Source of the DNA: a virus | Virus record (IMG/VR): IMGVR_UViG_3300003891_000021 | Span: 6,021 to 26,507 of that record | Length of the DNA stretch: 20,487 bases | Reading direction: 5' to 3' (one strand) | Shown: piece by piece, positions 5,782-12,871 of the stretch | How the letters are laid out: each line of letters starts with the position of its first letter | How positions within the stretch are numbered: the first letter of the stretch is position 1 | Made by a program: the position numbers and the translations under genes | Notes under the pieces: generated by a model | Told to the model about the DNA's origin: nothing | The model's input: the letters and a program-made list of their open reading frames with translations, nothing else | Databases searched by the model: none

Positions 5782-5883
5782 ATGATTTTTTTATTTGGCT
5801 TATTGATTGGTTTTATTTTTTGTGTTATAATTATTTTCATTATTTTCCGATGGCGTGAAAAACAGATTATGAAAAATAAATAA
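5782..5883 (+). CDS. Tiny single-pass membrane protein (33 aa)
   Basis: A 33-codon frame with an ideal SD (AAAGGAG, 5-base spacer) fills the gap between the methyltransferase and the ATPase gene. Residues 2-22 are one hydrophobic helix (IFLFGLLIGFIFCVIIIFIIF), followed by a basic tail (RWREKQIMKNK), so an inward-facing C-terminus is likely. It resembles the protein at 3487 in design but not in sequence. Function unknown. Confidence 0.6.
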   Translation: MIFLFGLLIGFIFCVIIIFIIFRWREKQIMKNK

Positions 5884-5895
5884 TAAGGAGGTTTT

Positions 5896-7674
5896 ATGGG
5901 AAATGTGAAAAAATTTGTGCAAGCGGAAGGTGATTATTATTCCTTCTGCACCGAAGATGGAAATCTTTGGTCTTTTAGGTTTAAAAAAGGGGCTTTAAAG
6001 GGAGTTCCTATTTGTAATTTCAAGCCCGAGATTATTACAGAATATATATCAATTGAAAGTGGAAACAAAAAGAGATATTTTGAAATCAAGGGTTCTACTG
6101 TATACAAACTCCTTCCACCTTTTTTGATTGAGGCGGATGAAATTGAAAAATTGGTTTGGGAAAAATACTGGGGGGCGGATGTGTCCGTGTATAGCGTTCC
6201 TTCGCAGGCAAAAAAAGAAGTGATTAATGCTATGAAATATTTCTCACGAAATATTGAAAAAAAATTTATAGTAAAAAAAATTGGATGGGTCGAGACAAAA
6301 TCAAAAGAATATGTGGAAGAGTTTGGTGAAAGGGAAAGGCAATATGTGGGATTGGGCTGGCAAAATAATAAGGTTTTGTTTACTGATAATAAGATTAATA
6401 ATTATTATGATATATATATTGATGAGAAAATAGAAGTTAGCAATCCTAATTATATATTAGATATATTTGATTTGTTTGCTTCTTTGATTAAGGGCGGGAA
6501 AGGGAAGTTGCTTTTTTATTATGCTTTTCTTTGTCCTCTTCTTTCAATCCTGAAACCTCACTCTTTCTTTCCCATCCACCTCACAGGGCAGACGGGACAA
6601 GGCAAAACATCTCTTGCAAAATTGATGCTTTATTTCTTTTGCAATCAACCCGTTTTCTTTACTTTTGAAAGCACTGCAAATGCACTTCTACAAGGGCTCT
6701 CTGAAATTCAAGATAGTTTAGTTTTGATTGATGATTTTCATCCTTCTTTTTCTCAAACGCAAAAACAAGGTATGGAGAATGCTTTACAAAAAGTGATTAG
6801 GGCGGTGGCTGAACACCAGGGCAGGCAAAGAAGTAAGGCGGATGGGAGTTTGAAAACTATGAACGAAATTTATACGGGGGCAATCATCACAGGAGAATTG
6901 ACACCCGATATTGAAAGCACTTTGAAAAGATGTCTTATAGTATATATAGCGAAGAATGATGTTGATTTTGATGTATACAGACAATTACAGACGAAAGCAA
7001 GTGAAATGCTATTAACTATGCGAGAATTTGTGAAATTTTTGGGCAATAATATTGATAATTTGCTTACTAATTTCAACGGCTCTAATTATGATGACTGGTT
7101 TATTAAAAGATGGGTGGAGGTTGAAAAAGATGACTGGAAGGACAGAGAAATTGGTATGATTATATACTATGAAATTATCATTAGATTATTTTGGAAATTT
7201 TTGCAAAGTAAATATTCCCTTAAAGATATTAATATGTCAGAAGAAAAATTTCTAGAAAGAGAATTGTCTGTGGTTGAGAAGGCAATTAGGAATTCAAGAG
7301 AATATTCTTTTGAAGAAAATGTTGTGTTTAAGGTCTTCAAAGTTTTTGAACAATTGCTTCATACGAAAAAAATATATTTGATTAATAGATATGACAGCAC
7401 TGAAAAAATGGGGTCAGAAGGGCTTCTGGTTGGTTATTATGATGATGTGTATTATTATTTTATTCCTTCTGTTTTCTTTAATGCTGTGAGAAAAGAAATG
7501 AAACAATTAGGCGAATACCTTGACTTTAAGGAAAGACAATTCTACCAGTTGCTTGATGAAAATCAGTTTTTGGAAAAGGAAGAGAAATCTACCACCACTG
7601 TCAGGGTAGGCGAGAAAGTTATAAGAGTCCTGATTTGTATAAGAAAAATGGTTGATGATGTTATTAATTCTTAA
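5896..7674 (+). CDS. DUF927-like ATPase, probable replicative helicase or primase-helicase
   Basis: A 592-residue protein. The N-terminal third carries no motif I recognise. The centre has Walker A GQTGQGKTS (231-239) and Walker B LVLIDDF (275-281), then an arginine-rich stretch (GRQRSK, from 309) and TLKRCL (342-347) that could hold an arginine finger. The pattern resembles DUF927-type phage and plasmid ATPases (a superfamily 3-like AAA+ group) that open origins or move along DNA. The SD (AAGGAGG) has a short 4-base spacer. The gene is immediately followed by the iteron-bearing origin, which fits an origin-binding or unwinding role. The C-terminal 200 residues may bind DNA. A primase active site was not identified. 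Confidence 0.7.
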   Translation: MGNVKKFVQAEGDYYSFCTEDGNLWSFRFKKGALKGVPICNFKPEIITEYISIESGNKKRYFEIKGSTVYKLLPPFLIEADEIEKLVWEKYWGADVSVYSVPSQAKKEVINAMKYFSRNIEKKFIVKKIGWVETKSKEYVEEFGERERQYVGLGWQNNKVLFTDNKINNYYDIYIDEKIEVSNPNYILDIFDLFASLIKGGKGKLLFYYAFLCPLLSILKPHSFFPIHLTGQTGQGKTSLAKLMLYFFCNQPVFFTFESTANALLQGLSEIQDSLVLIDDFHPSFSQTQKQGMENALQKVIRAVAEHQGRQRSKADGSLKTMNEIYTGAIITGELTPDIESTLKRCLIVYIAKNDVDFDVYRQLQTKASEMLLTMREFVKFLGNNIDNLLTNFNGSNYDDWFIKRWVEVEKDDWKDREIGMIIYYEIIIRLFWKFLQSKYSLKDINMSEEKFLERELSVVEKAIRNSREYSFEENVVFKVFKVFEQLLHTKKIYLINRYDSTEKMGSEGLLVGYYDDVYYYFIPSVFFNAVRKEMKQLGEYLDFKERQFYQLLDENQFLEKEEKSTTTVRVGEKVIRVLICIRKMVDDVINS

Positions 7675-7828
7675 TTGATACTATGAAAGATATAGATATT
7701 TTCTGCAAAAACTCGGATATGCCTCTTTCTCTACCCTTTAAAAATGTAGATAATCTCTATACAAACTCTGATATGCTACTTTTTGCCACCACAGAAAATA
7801 TAGTTATTTTCTTAAAAAACTTGGCAAA

Positions 7829-8178
7829 GTGTTACAAGTGTTACAAAAGTGTTACACCCAAAACCTTCCAAAAATCCGTTAATTATAATAATAATAATAA
7901 TAATGTAACATGTAACACACACATATATATAAAAAATATATATATATATAAATATATATATTACGTACGTACTATGTATTCCTACAGCGATGCATATATA
8001 TATATATATATATTGTATAAAAAGTGTTACATGTTACAAAAATGGACTTTTTGCAGTTACTATCTGTATTCTCTCCCTGTTACAAAAGTGTTACAAAAGT
8101 GTTACAAGTGTTACAAAGTTCAAAAATTGAACAAAATTGGGGTTTTTTTTGTTATTTTTGCTTTAAATCGTGTAACAC
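7829..8178. other. Iteron-type replication origin
   Basis: GTGTTACA occurs in direct orientation at 7829, 7838, 7849, 8023, 8088, 8099 and 8108, with one-mismatch copies at 8030 and 8077. The reverse complement TGTAACAC occurs at 7911 and 8171, with a one-mismatch copy at 7904. Spacing inside clusters is 9 or 11 bases, about one helical turn. The middle (about 7920-8014) is nearly pure A/T, a good unwinding element. The region follows the ATPase gene. A 185-codon frame crosses it (7683-8240) but has no SD and encodes only repeats such as CYKCYK, YIYIY and NNNNNN, so I treat 7675-8243 as noncoding. It also holds GTTCAAAAATTGAAC at 8118. Confidence 0.8.
7904..8037. repeat. 15-bp inverted repeat flanking an A/T core with a central palindrome
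   Basis: TGTAACATGTAACAC (7904-7918) is the exact reverse complement of GTGTTACATGTTACA (8023-8037). Each arm contains two overlapping iteron-type words. The 104 bases between are mostly alternating TA, interrupted near the centre by the palindrome TACGTACGTA (7962-7971, within about four bases of the midpoint at 7970.5). The symmetry suggests a bidirectional origin core with protein bound on both sides. Confidence 0.8.
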
Positions 8179-8243
8179 ATTTTTTTTGTTATTGGGCAAA
8201 GGAAAACATAGGGAGAGCAAAAAAAATTGATTATAATTGAAAT

Positions 8244-8828
8244 ATGAAAGAATTAAAGGTATATAATATAGTATTACTAATTGTTATGATTTTAATACCA
8301 GCGTTGCTGGTTGATATTAAACAAGAGAAAGGAGTTTTTATGAAAGAAGAAAGTTTGCTTAATTTGGTGAAAAAGGTATGTCAGGAGGAAGGAGTAGAAT
8401 GGGAACTGGTGTGGGCAATCATACAAGTTGAGAGCAAGGGCAATCCAAATGCTATAAGATTTGAACCTAATTTCTATGCAAAGTATATTGACCACTTGCC
8501 TTTCATCTCGGCGGAGAAGATTTGCAGGGCTTGCAGTTTTGGACTTATGCAAATAATGGGCGAGACGGCAAGGGAGTTAGGTTTTGACCAGCCGTGGAAC
8601 AAGTTTTTTGACCCTGCTTTCAATGTCAGAGTTGGAATTAAGTTTATCAAAAGGATAATGAGCAAGTGTGATGATTATGAAAGAATTGCAAATTATTACA
8701 ACACAGGCATTAATTCAACTTACTGGAATGAAGATTATGTCAGGAAGGTGATGGCGGAGTTGCAGAAAATCAAAGCAGAAAATATGTTTGCAAAAGAAAA
8801 GAATGAAAAAAAACAGGAAGAAATTTAA
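8244..8828 (+). CDS. Lytic transglycosylase endolysin (GH23/SLT domain), possible dual start
   Basis: A goose-lysozyme/SLT-type transglycosylase of 194 residues. E63 in 'VWAIIQVESKGNP' is the catalytic glutamate, followed by 'CSFGLMQIMGETAREL' and 'VRVGIKFIKR...ERIANYYNTG', in the standard order. It would cleave peptidoglycan glycan strands at lysis or during entry. There are two starts: ATG 8244 adds a hydrophobic segment (residues 8-23, NIVLLIVMILIPALLV) but has no SD; ATG 8340 (residue 33) has a clear SD (AAAGGAG) and gives a cytoplasmic 162-residue form. The long form looks like a signal-anchor (SAR) endolysin, the short one like a holin-dependent or internal start. The C-terminal tail is lysine/glutamate-rich. 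Confidence 0.85.
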   Translation: MKELKVYNIVLLIVMILIPALLVDIKQEKGVFMKEESLLNLVKKVCQEEGVEWELVWAIIQVESKGNPNAIRFEPNFYAKYIDHLPFISAEKICRACSFGLMQIMGETARELGFDQPWNKFFDPAFNVRVGIKFIKRIMSKCDDYERIANYYNTGINSTYWNEDYVRKVMAELQKIKAENMFAKEKNEKKQEEI

Positions 8829-8931
8829 GAAAAATTTTCTTTGATAAGTTTAAAAGTTATAAAAATGTTTAGGAAAACTAACTAAAATTATTAATAATTA
8901 TACAAAAATAATAACAAAAGCAAAAAAGGAC

Positions 8932-8962
8932 TTGACAAAACAAAAATAATAATATATATAAT
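8932..8962 (+). promoter_or_regulatory. Sigma-70-like late promoter, -10 box abutting the next ATG
   Basis: TTGACA (8932-8937) is a perfect -35 box. The A/T tract behind it offers TATATA (8955-8960, 17-base spacer) or TATAAT (8957-8962, 19-base spacer) as the -10. The predicted start (about 8967-8969) coincides with the ATG at 8968, which has no SD. The 139 bases between 8829 and 8967 hold no gene. This is a likely promoter for the adsorption and virion operon, with a leaderless mRNA. Exact -10 choice is uncertain because several TATAAT-like words overlap. Confidence 0.55.
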
Positions 8963-8967
8963 ATAAT

Positions 8968-9780
8968 ATGCAAATCAATGTAGAAGACCCGTTGTGGCTA
9001 TTTGACGAGGCAGGGGCTCAAAGAGCAGTTGACTGGAAGAGCAATAATCCCCTGGGAATAGTGGAAATGCCTATATCATTAGGAGAAGAATACGAATATA
9101 ATACAAATAGAATAATACTTGATATACAGCAAAAAGAAGAAGAGGATTATATTGTTTATGTAAGCAAGGGCGATACAGGAAGGATAATCAGGTTACAGAT
9201 ATGTGACAATGGAGTAGCGAAGAATATAAATTTTTATTCTGTATATCTTACAACTTACAATGATAATTTAGTAAAAATCAAAGACAATGTAAATATATCA
9301 ACCTCAAAAACAGATGCAGGGAACGGCTACATAGAATATATACTTGATAGCACTGACACTTCACAAAATACATCAATGATTTTCAAAATAGCAAAAGCAG
9401 GCGAAGAAATTACATTTGCAAAAAGTGTGTATATATATATATGTGACAAAACACAACTTCCAGATACAGAGCAACGGGCAGATTTAGTTTTGAAAAAAGG
9501 CACAACAGGAATTAATATATATATATATATTAATCAAAAAATAAAAAATCAACTGGATGATGAGTATATATCATCGGCGTATTTTTACTGGAAAAACAAA
9601 GAGACAGGGCAAAATGGAAATTTTGGATTAACGAAAGGTGGCAAAAAATTTATTAATAGTGGAATAGGGAATTTAACGGCAAATGAGGGGATATATTATT
9701 GTTATATACTTTGCAATTTTTACACAGGTAAATCAATCAAAATCCCCACGGCGGGCTTTATCACGATTAAGGTGGTGTGA
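8968..9780 (+). CDS. Putative baseplate or tail-tip protein (BppU-like N-terminal pattern)
   Basis: A 270-residue protein starting at an ATG without SD, possibly on a leaderless mRNA. Residues about 60-110 (DYIVYVSKGDTGRIIRLQICDNGVAKNINFYSVYLTTYN) resemble the beta-rich N-terminal domain of phage baseplate upper proteins (BppU) in the 'D....i.lqi.dng...n....y...y' pattern, with further strand-rich segments and aromatic loops after it (YICDKTQLPDTEQ; EYISSAYFYWKNKETGQNG). No signal peptide is present, unlike the downstream fibre gene. The nearby fibre gene supports a tail-tip or receptor-attachment role. An alternative start at 9066 lacks a good SD. The family call is pattern-based. Confidence 0.5.
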   Translation: MQINVEDPLWLFDEAGAQRAVDWKSNNPLGIVEMPISLGEEYEYNTNRIILDIQQKEEEDYIVYVSKGDTGRIIRLQICDNGVAKNINFYSVYLTTYNDNLVKIKDNVNISTSKTDAGNGYIEYILDSTDTSQNTSMIFKIAKAGEEITFAKSVYIYICDKTQLPDTEQRADLVLKKGTTGINIYIYINQKIKNQLDDEYISSAYFYWKNKETGQNGNFGLTKGGKKFINSGIGNLTANEGIYYCYILCNFYTGKSIKIPTAGFITIKVV

Positions 9781-9782
9781 TT

Positions 9783-10325
9783 ATGGCAAGTTTAAGACAA
9801 TTAGAAAACAAAACAGGAATAACAAGAGACATAACGAATTTACAAAAATTATATGCAGAAGATTGGAATGAGATGAAGGCAAAAATCAACGATGGTGCAG
9901 ATGAAATCAACACATTGAGATTGAAAATAAATGGGCAAGAGGCAATAGGGGATACAAGGAATGCAACTTTCTCATCAATTCAAATCACAACAGGAGCGAA
10001 AACGAAATTAATCAAAAAAGGAAATCTCACATATCAAGACACAACATTCAAAACAATTGAGACATTAGCAAGCGATGATGTATTATTTAATATATACGTG
10101 AATGTTATCACGGCTTTCAATGGCACTACTCCAGTTTTGAATATAGGCACTGCTACGAATAATAGTAAATATGCAAACAATATTGATATATCAACGACGG
10201 GCTGGAAAACACTGACACTTACAAACATTCCTGACAAGCCAGGTGAGGCAATAGGTGGAATAATATCAGGAACAGGAATGACACAAGGGGAATTGGAGGT
10301 ATATTTTGAGTATGCGAAATTTTAA
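9783..10325 (+). CDS. Putative tail or baseplate structural protein
   Basis: I chose ATG 9783 because AAGGTGG lies 7 bases upstream; a GTG at 9777 would add two residues. The 180-residue product has a helical N-terminus (SLRQLENKTGITRDITNLQKLYAEDWNEMKAKINDG..INTLRLKI), suited to trimerisation, then a beta-rich domain with conserved-looking glycines (TGAKTKLIKKGNLTYQD; TTPVLNIGTATNNSKYANNI; GGIISGTGMTQGELEVYFEYAKF). Helix followed by a beta sandwich is common in fibre and baseplate components. I cannot name the family. It overlaps the fibre gene by up to 20 bases. Confidence 0.55.
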   Translation: MASLRQLENKTGITRDITNLQKLYAEDWNEMKAKINDGADEINTLRLKINGQEAIGDTRNATFSSIQITTGAKTKLIKKGNLTYQDTTFKTIETLASDDVLFNIYVNVITAFNGTTPVLNIGTATNNSKYANNIDISTTGWKTLTLTNIPDKPGEAIGGIISGTGMTQGELEVYFEYAKF

Positions 10326-11562
10326 TATTATAATATATACACTATCATTATTCTTTTCAGCATTTTTATTTTCACAATCAGGCATAGTCACTTCTCCAGC
10401 GATAGAAAAAGACACATTAGACAATGTATGTGAGAGAGGCAACACAACAGATCAAAGCATATCAATTCAACAAGGCAATTATACTTTGACATTCCAGCCA
10501 GCAAACAAAGAAGGCATAAAATATACAGATAGCAATGGCGATTTATTTGCGGTAAGTAACAATGGGGTTATATTTGCAAAAGACCAGCTAACTTTGTACA
10601 ATGGCAATTTTCAATTTTATGAACCATCAGCACCACTTGACAATTATTATAAGATATATACAGCGAACAAAGGATTATATTTTGAAAGCAATCCACAATC
10701 ATTTACAGATAACAGTGCCTTTTATTTTAAAGCTCCTTCTACTTTTACACAAGGCAATATTTTTCAAATTGCAAAAGGTGATAATGTAAAGTTCAGAATG
10801 GCGAATGATGATAAAGCATATTTTAATGTTCAATTATATGAAAATAATTCTGAAGTATGCACTCCTGCAAATGGCTTATGTAAAGAAAGCGACACATTAG
10901 ACACTGTAACGACAAGAGGAAATTCAACTTCTAATCAAATACAGACAAGGGGCTTTCAAAATTCATTGTCTTATGATTATAGGCAATATATGCAACCTGG
11001 CAACGGGGGCAAATGGATTTGCGATGAATGGTTTAATTATGTGGTAGATTGCGGCCTTGAGTGGTATAATTCAATAGCACCGAATTATGAGAATATATAT
11101 GGAGGCAATATCATCTGGGGCAAAACGACAATTGGAAGTCAGCAATATTTTTTACGAGCAGCAATGACAGAGGCAGGGGATTTTTCTTATACATTGAAAA
11201 TTGATGGAATACAAAGAACGACAAATACTGTATATGCTGGAATATTTGTAGTAGATACATCTGGGAATGGTTTTGTTTTAGTTGAGTATGCAAGCGGAAT
11301 ATATTATGCAATTGTTTCAGCGTGGGTAGTGTCATATTACACTACTTGGTTTTCATCTTATTATGGTGCAAAGTATTTGCAATTAGTAAGAAAAGGAACA
11401 ACCTTATATGAAAAAATATCAGAAGATGGTATAGTATATACATATAGAAACGCAGGCACATTCACAGCGACGAATATATATGTTGGAATATATATGCAAT
11501 TAGCACCATCTGACTTAACTTTTTCACAGATGGTTGACATAGATTTTATCAAAAAAGATTAG
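10306..11562 (+). CDS. Tail-fibre-like protein with signal-peptide-like N-terminus and lectin-like C-terminus
   Basis: TTG 10306 has GGAGG at a good distance; ATG 10312 is two codons on. The N-terminus has a strongly hydrophobic segment (residues 6-23, FNIIIYTLSLFFSAFLFS), signal-peptide-like with a SQS-G cleavage region. Two copies of a DTLD-x-V-xx-RGN motif (residues 36-46 and 196-206) are a repeat typical of fibre proteins. The C-terminal 200 residues are strand-rich with 'YLQLVRKGTTLYEKISEDGIVYTYRNAG', resembling a jelly-roll lectin fold. Six cysteines occur in the exported part. It is probably an adsorption protein, but a signal peptide is unusual for a virion fibre, so an exported host-surface role is possible. 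No enzymatic motif seen. Confidence 0.6.
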   Translation: MSMRNFNIIIYTLSLFFSAFLFSQSGIVTSPAIEKDTLDNVCERGNTTDQSISIQQGNYTLTFQPANKEGIKYTDSNGDLFAVSNNGVIFAKDQLTLYNGNFQFYEPSAPLDNYYKIYTANKGLYFESNPQSFTDNSAFYFKAPSTFTQGNIFQIAKGDNVKFRMANDDKAYFNVQLYENNSEVCTPANGLCKESDTLDTVTTRGNSTSNQIQTRGFQNSLSYDYRQYMQPGNGGKWICDEWFNYVVDCGLEWYNSIAPNYENIYGGNIIWGKTTIGSQQYFLRAAMTEAGDFSYTLKIDGIQRTTNTVYAGIFVVDTSGNGFVLVEYASGIYYAIVSAWVVSYYTTWFSSYYGAKYLQLVRKGTTLYEKISEDGIVYTYRNAGTFTATNIYVGIYMQLAPSDLTFSQMVDIDFIKKD

Positions 11563-11572
11563 GAGGATATAT

Positions 11573-11860
11573 ATGACAATCAATCCAAAAATCATTGGTA
11601 TCATCGTTACATTAGTTGCTTTATTGCAATTCATCAAAAAATTTTATGAAGAAATTTTGAAAAAATTTTTTGGTGTAGAAGAAATTCCTAAATGGCTTAA
11701 TTTTTTAATAGTGAATGTTTTACAAATTTTAATCTTGCTTGCAGGATATATACAAGATGGACAATTCACCTGGCAAGAAATAATTGAATTTATCACAACT
11801 ATATTAGGCACGAATGGATTATTCTTAATATACAAGGGATTAAAGCCAGAAAGTAAATGA
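11573..11860 (+). CDS. Holin-like membrane protein (95 aa)
   Basis: Strong SD (AGGAGG + ATATAT). Three hydrophobic stretches are visible: residues 7-20 (IIGIIVTLVALLQF), 42-60 (LNFLIVNVLQILILLAGYI) and 69-87 (EIIEFITTILGTNGLFLIY), separated by basic and acidic loops. The length and topology fit a phage holin, which permeabilises the inner membrane to time lysis. It lies 2.7 kb from the transglycosylase gene, an unusual split of the lysis cassette. Its stop overlaps the next ATG (ATGA). No sequence match to a named holin family is claimed. Confidence 0.6.
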   Translation: MTINPKIIGIIVTLVALLQFIKKFYEEILKKFFGVEEIPKWLNFLIVNVLQILILLAGYIQDGQFTWQEIIEFITTILGTNGLFLIYKGLKPESK

Positions 11861-12135
11861 AGAAATATTATATATATATATTAATTATTTTGATTTTGTT
11901 AATATTTGCTGGTGCAAGTGAAATATACACGAAAGACCCTTGCGAAGAGTGCTGGCAGAATTTGAAAGAGGTAGGATATATATTTGACACACGAACAGGA
12001 ATGCAATACCCTATATATTTAGAAAAAGAATTAAACATTAACTGGACAGAAATTCAGTTTCACAGAATACATCTCATCTTACCATCATCAAAACAAAAAG
12101 ATAGGACTACTTATGTTTTTGCAATACAAAAATAA
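11857..12135 (+). CDS. Small exported or membrane-anchored protein (92 aa) with CxxC
   Basis: Begins in an ATGA overlap with the holin-like gene. The N-terminus is basic (MKK) and then very hydrophobic (residues 4-19, YYIYILIILILLIFAG), followed by GASEIYTKDPCEECWQNLK, so signal peptidase I cleavage after GA or an anchor is likely. The CEEC motif and a charged C-terminal half (EKELNINWTEIQFHRIHLI, SSKQKDRTTYVF) follow. It is too short for a full thioredoxin fold. Position next to the holin suggests a lysis-accessory (spanin-like) or periplasmic role, but no spanin features (lipobox, proline-rich partner) are seen. Confidence 0.6.
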   Translation: MKKYYIYILIILILLIFAGASEIYTKDPCEECWQNLKEVGYIFDTRTGMQYPIYLEKELNINWTEIQFHRIHLILPSSKQKDRTTYVFAIQK

Positions 12136-12148
12136 CAAGTCCCCTTCC

Positions 12149-12223
12149 CATAAATACCTCCTTGCTTCAAGGTATATGAGGGAGAATATATATATTATAA
12201 TTATTCTCCCTCTTCTTTTTTTT
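12149..12223 (+). promoter_or_regulatory. Antisense-like word, SD-sequestering hairpin and terminator across a gene start
   Basis: CATAAATACCTCCTT (12149-12163) is complementary to AAGGAGGTTTTATG (5885-5898), the SD and start of the ATPase gene, with a single bulged base. CCTTG (12160-12164) pairs with CAAGG (12168-12172), hiding the SD of the gene starting at 12176. GAGGGAGAATA (12178-12188) then pairs with TATTCTCCCTC (12202-12212), followed by TTCTTTTTTTT, an intrinsic terminator inside the signal-peptide codons. Together this could act as an attenuator or small RNA upstream of the terminase and head genes. Confidence 0.5.
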
Positions 12224-12871
12224 ACTTCATATGCAAAAGCAGAATATTTTGACTGCTATATAGGGACTTCTGGATTGACAAAATCTGACTTTCAATTTCT
12301 TTATGTGAATTATACGAAAGAGCAGGAAGTATCAACTGATAATATTATTGTTAGCGAAATTCCTGAATTCTCGGGCAATTATAAAATATCTGGATTAGAA
12401 AGCATAGTGGGAAGTTATTATTATTTTCAGGTAAAATATAATAATGTAATATATTGTGAGTATAGGTATCCTTTAAAGGCGGGACTTCTGGCAGAGGCAA
12501 GCGTTTGCAGTGATTATCAAATAAGTAAGCCATCCAAACTGGTTTGGAAGTCAGGCGATACAAAGCCAAATTTAACAATCAATGTAACTGGCTTTCCCCA
12601 AGACCCATCTCTTATGACTTGCACTTTCAATGCTTACTCAAAAAATCTTTCAATCACAGGGACTTGCAACATACAAGCAACACAGCAGGGCGACACTTGG
12701 AACTTAACTTTGACTTATGTGTGGAGTGCAACAGATTTGAAAGTGGAGACAGGCAAAAAATCAACACAATGGATTGCACAATTTACATTAACGGATGGAA
12801 CAAATATATACACAATTCCGCCTGATAATTCATTAGTGTATATAGTATTATCAAAAGAAAATGTATGGTAG
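12176..12871 (+). CDS. Exported cysteine-containing protein (231 aa), function unknown
   Basis: ATG 12176 gives a clear signal peptide (MRENIYIIIILPLLFFTSYAKA, cleavage after AKA before EYFD). A frame opening upstream at TTG 12113 is less likely. The mature part is strand-rich with cysteines at residue 27, around 94 and 111 (YCEYRY; SVCSDYQ), then around 147 and 160 (MTCTFNA; TGTCNIQ), as expected for disulfide bonds in the periplasm. Two Ig-like halves are plausible. The start codon region overlaps the terminator hairpin and its weak SD (AAGG) is within a stem, so expression may be controlled. It overlaps the terminase start by 11 bases. Confidence 0.65.
   Translation: MRENIYIIIILPLLFFTSYAKAEYFDCYIGTSGLTKSDFQFLYVNYTKEQEVSTDNIIVSEIPEFSGNYKISGLESIVGSYYYFQVKYNNVIYCEYRYPLKAGLLAEASVCSDYQISKPSKLVWKSGDTKPNLTINVTGFPQDPSLMTCTFNAYSKNLSITGTCNIQATQQGDTWNLTLTYVWSATDLKVETGKKSTQWIAQFTLTDGTNIYTIPPDNSLVYIVLSKENVW

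Noticed and set aside
7821-7836. Possible second sigma-54 site (TTGGCA) near the origin
   Set aside because: No TTGC at the required distance.
7683-8240. A 185-codon frame across the iteron region
   Set aside because: No SD; its residues are only translations of the repeats (CYKCYK, YIYIY, NNNNNN), and the DNA is better explained as an origin.
8827-8841. AAGAAAAATTTTCTT as a terminator after the transglycosylase
   Set aside because: Loop too short and no U-tract; only an A/T palindrome.
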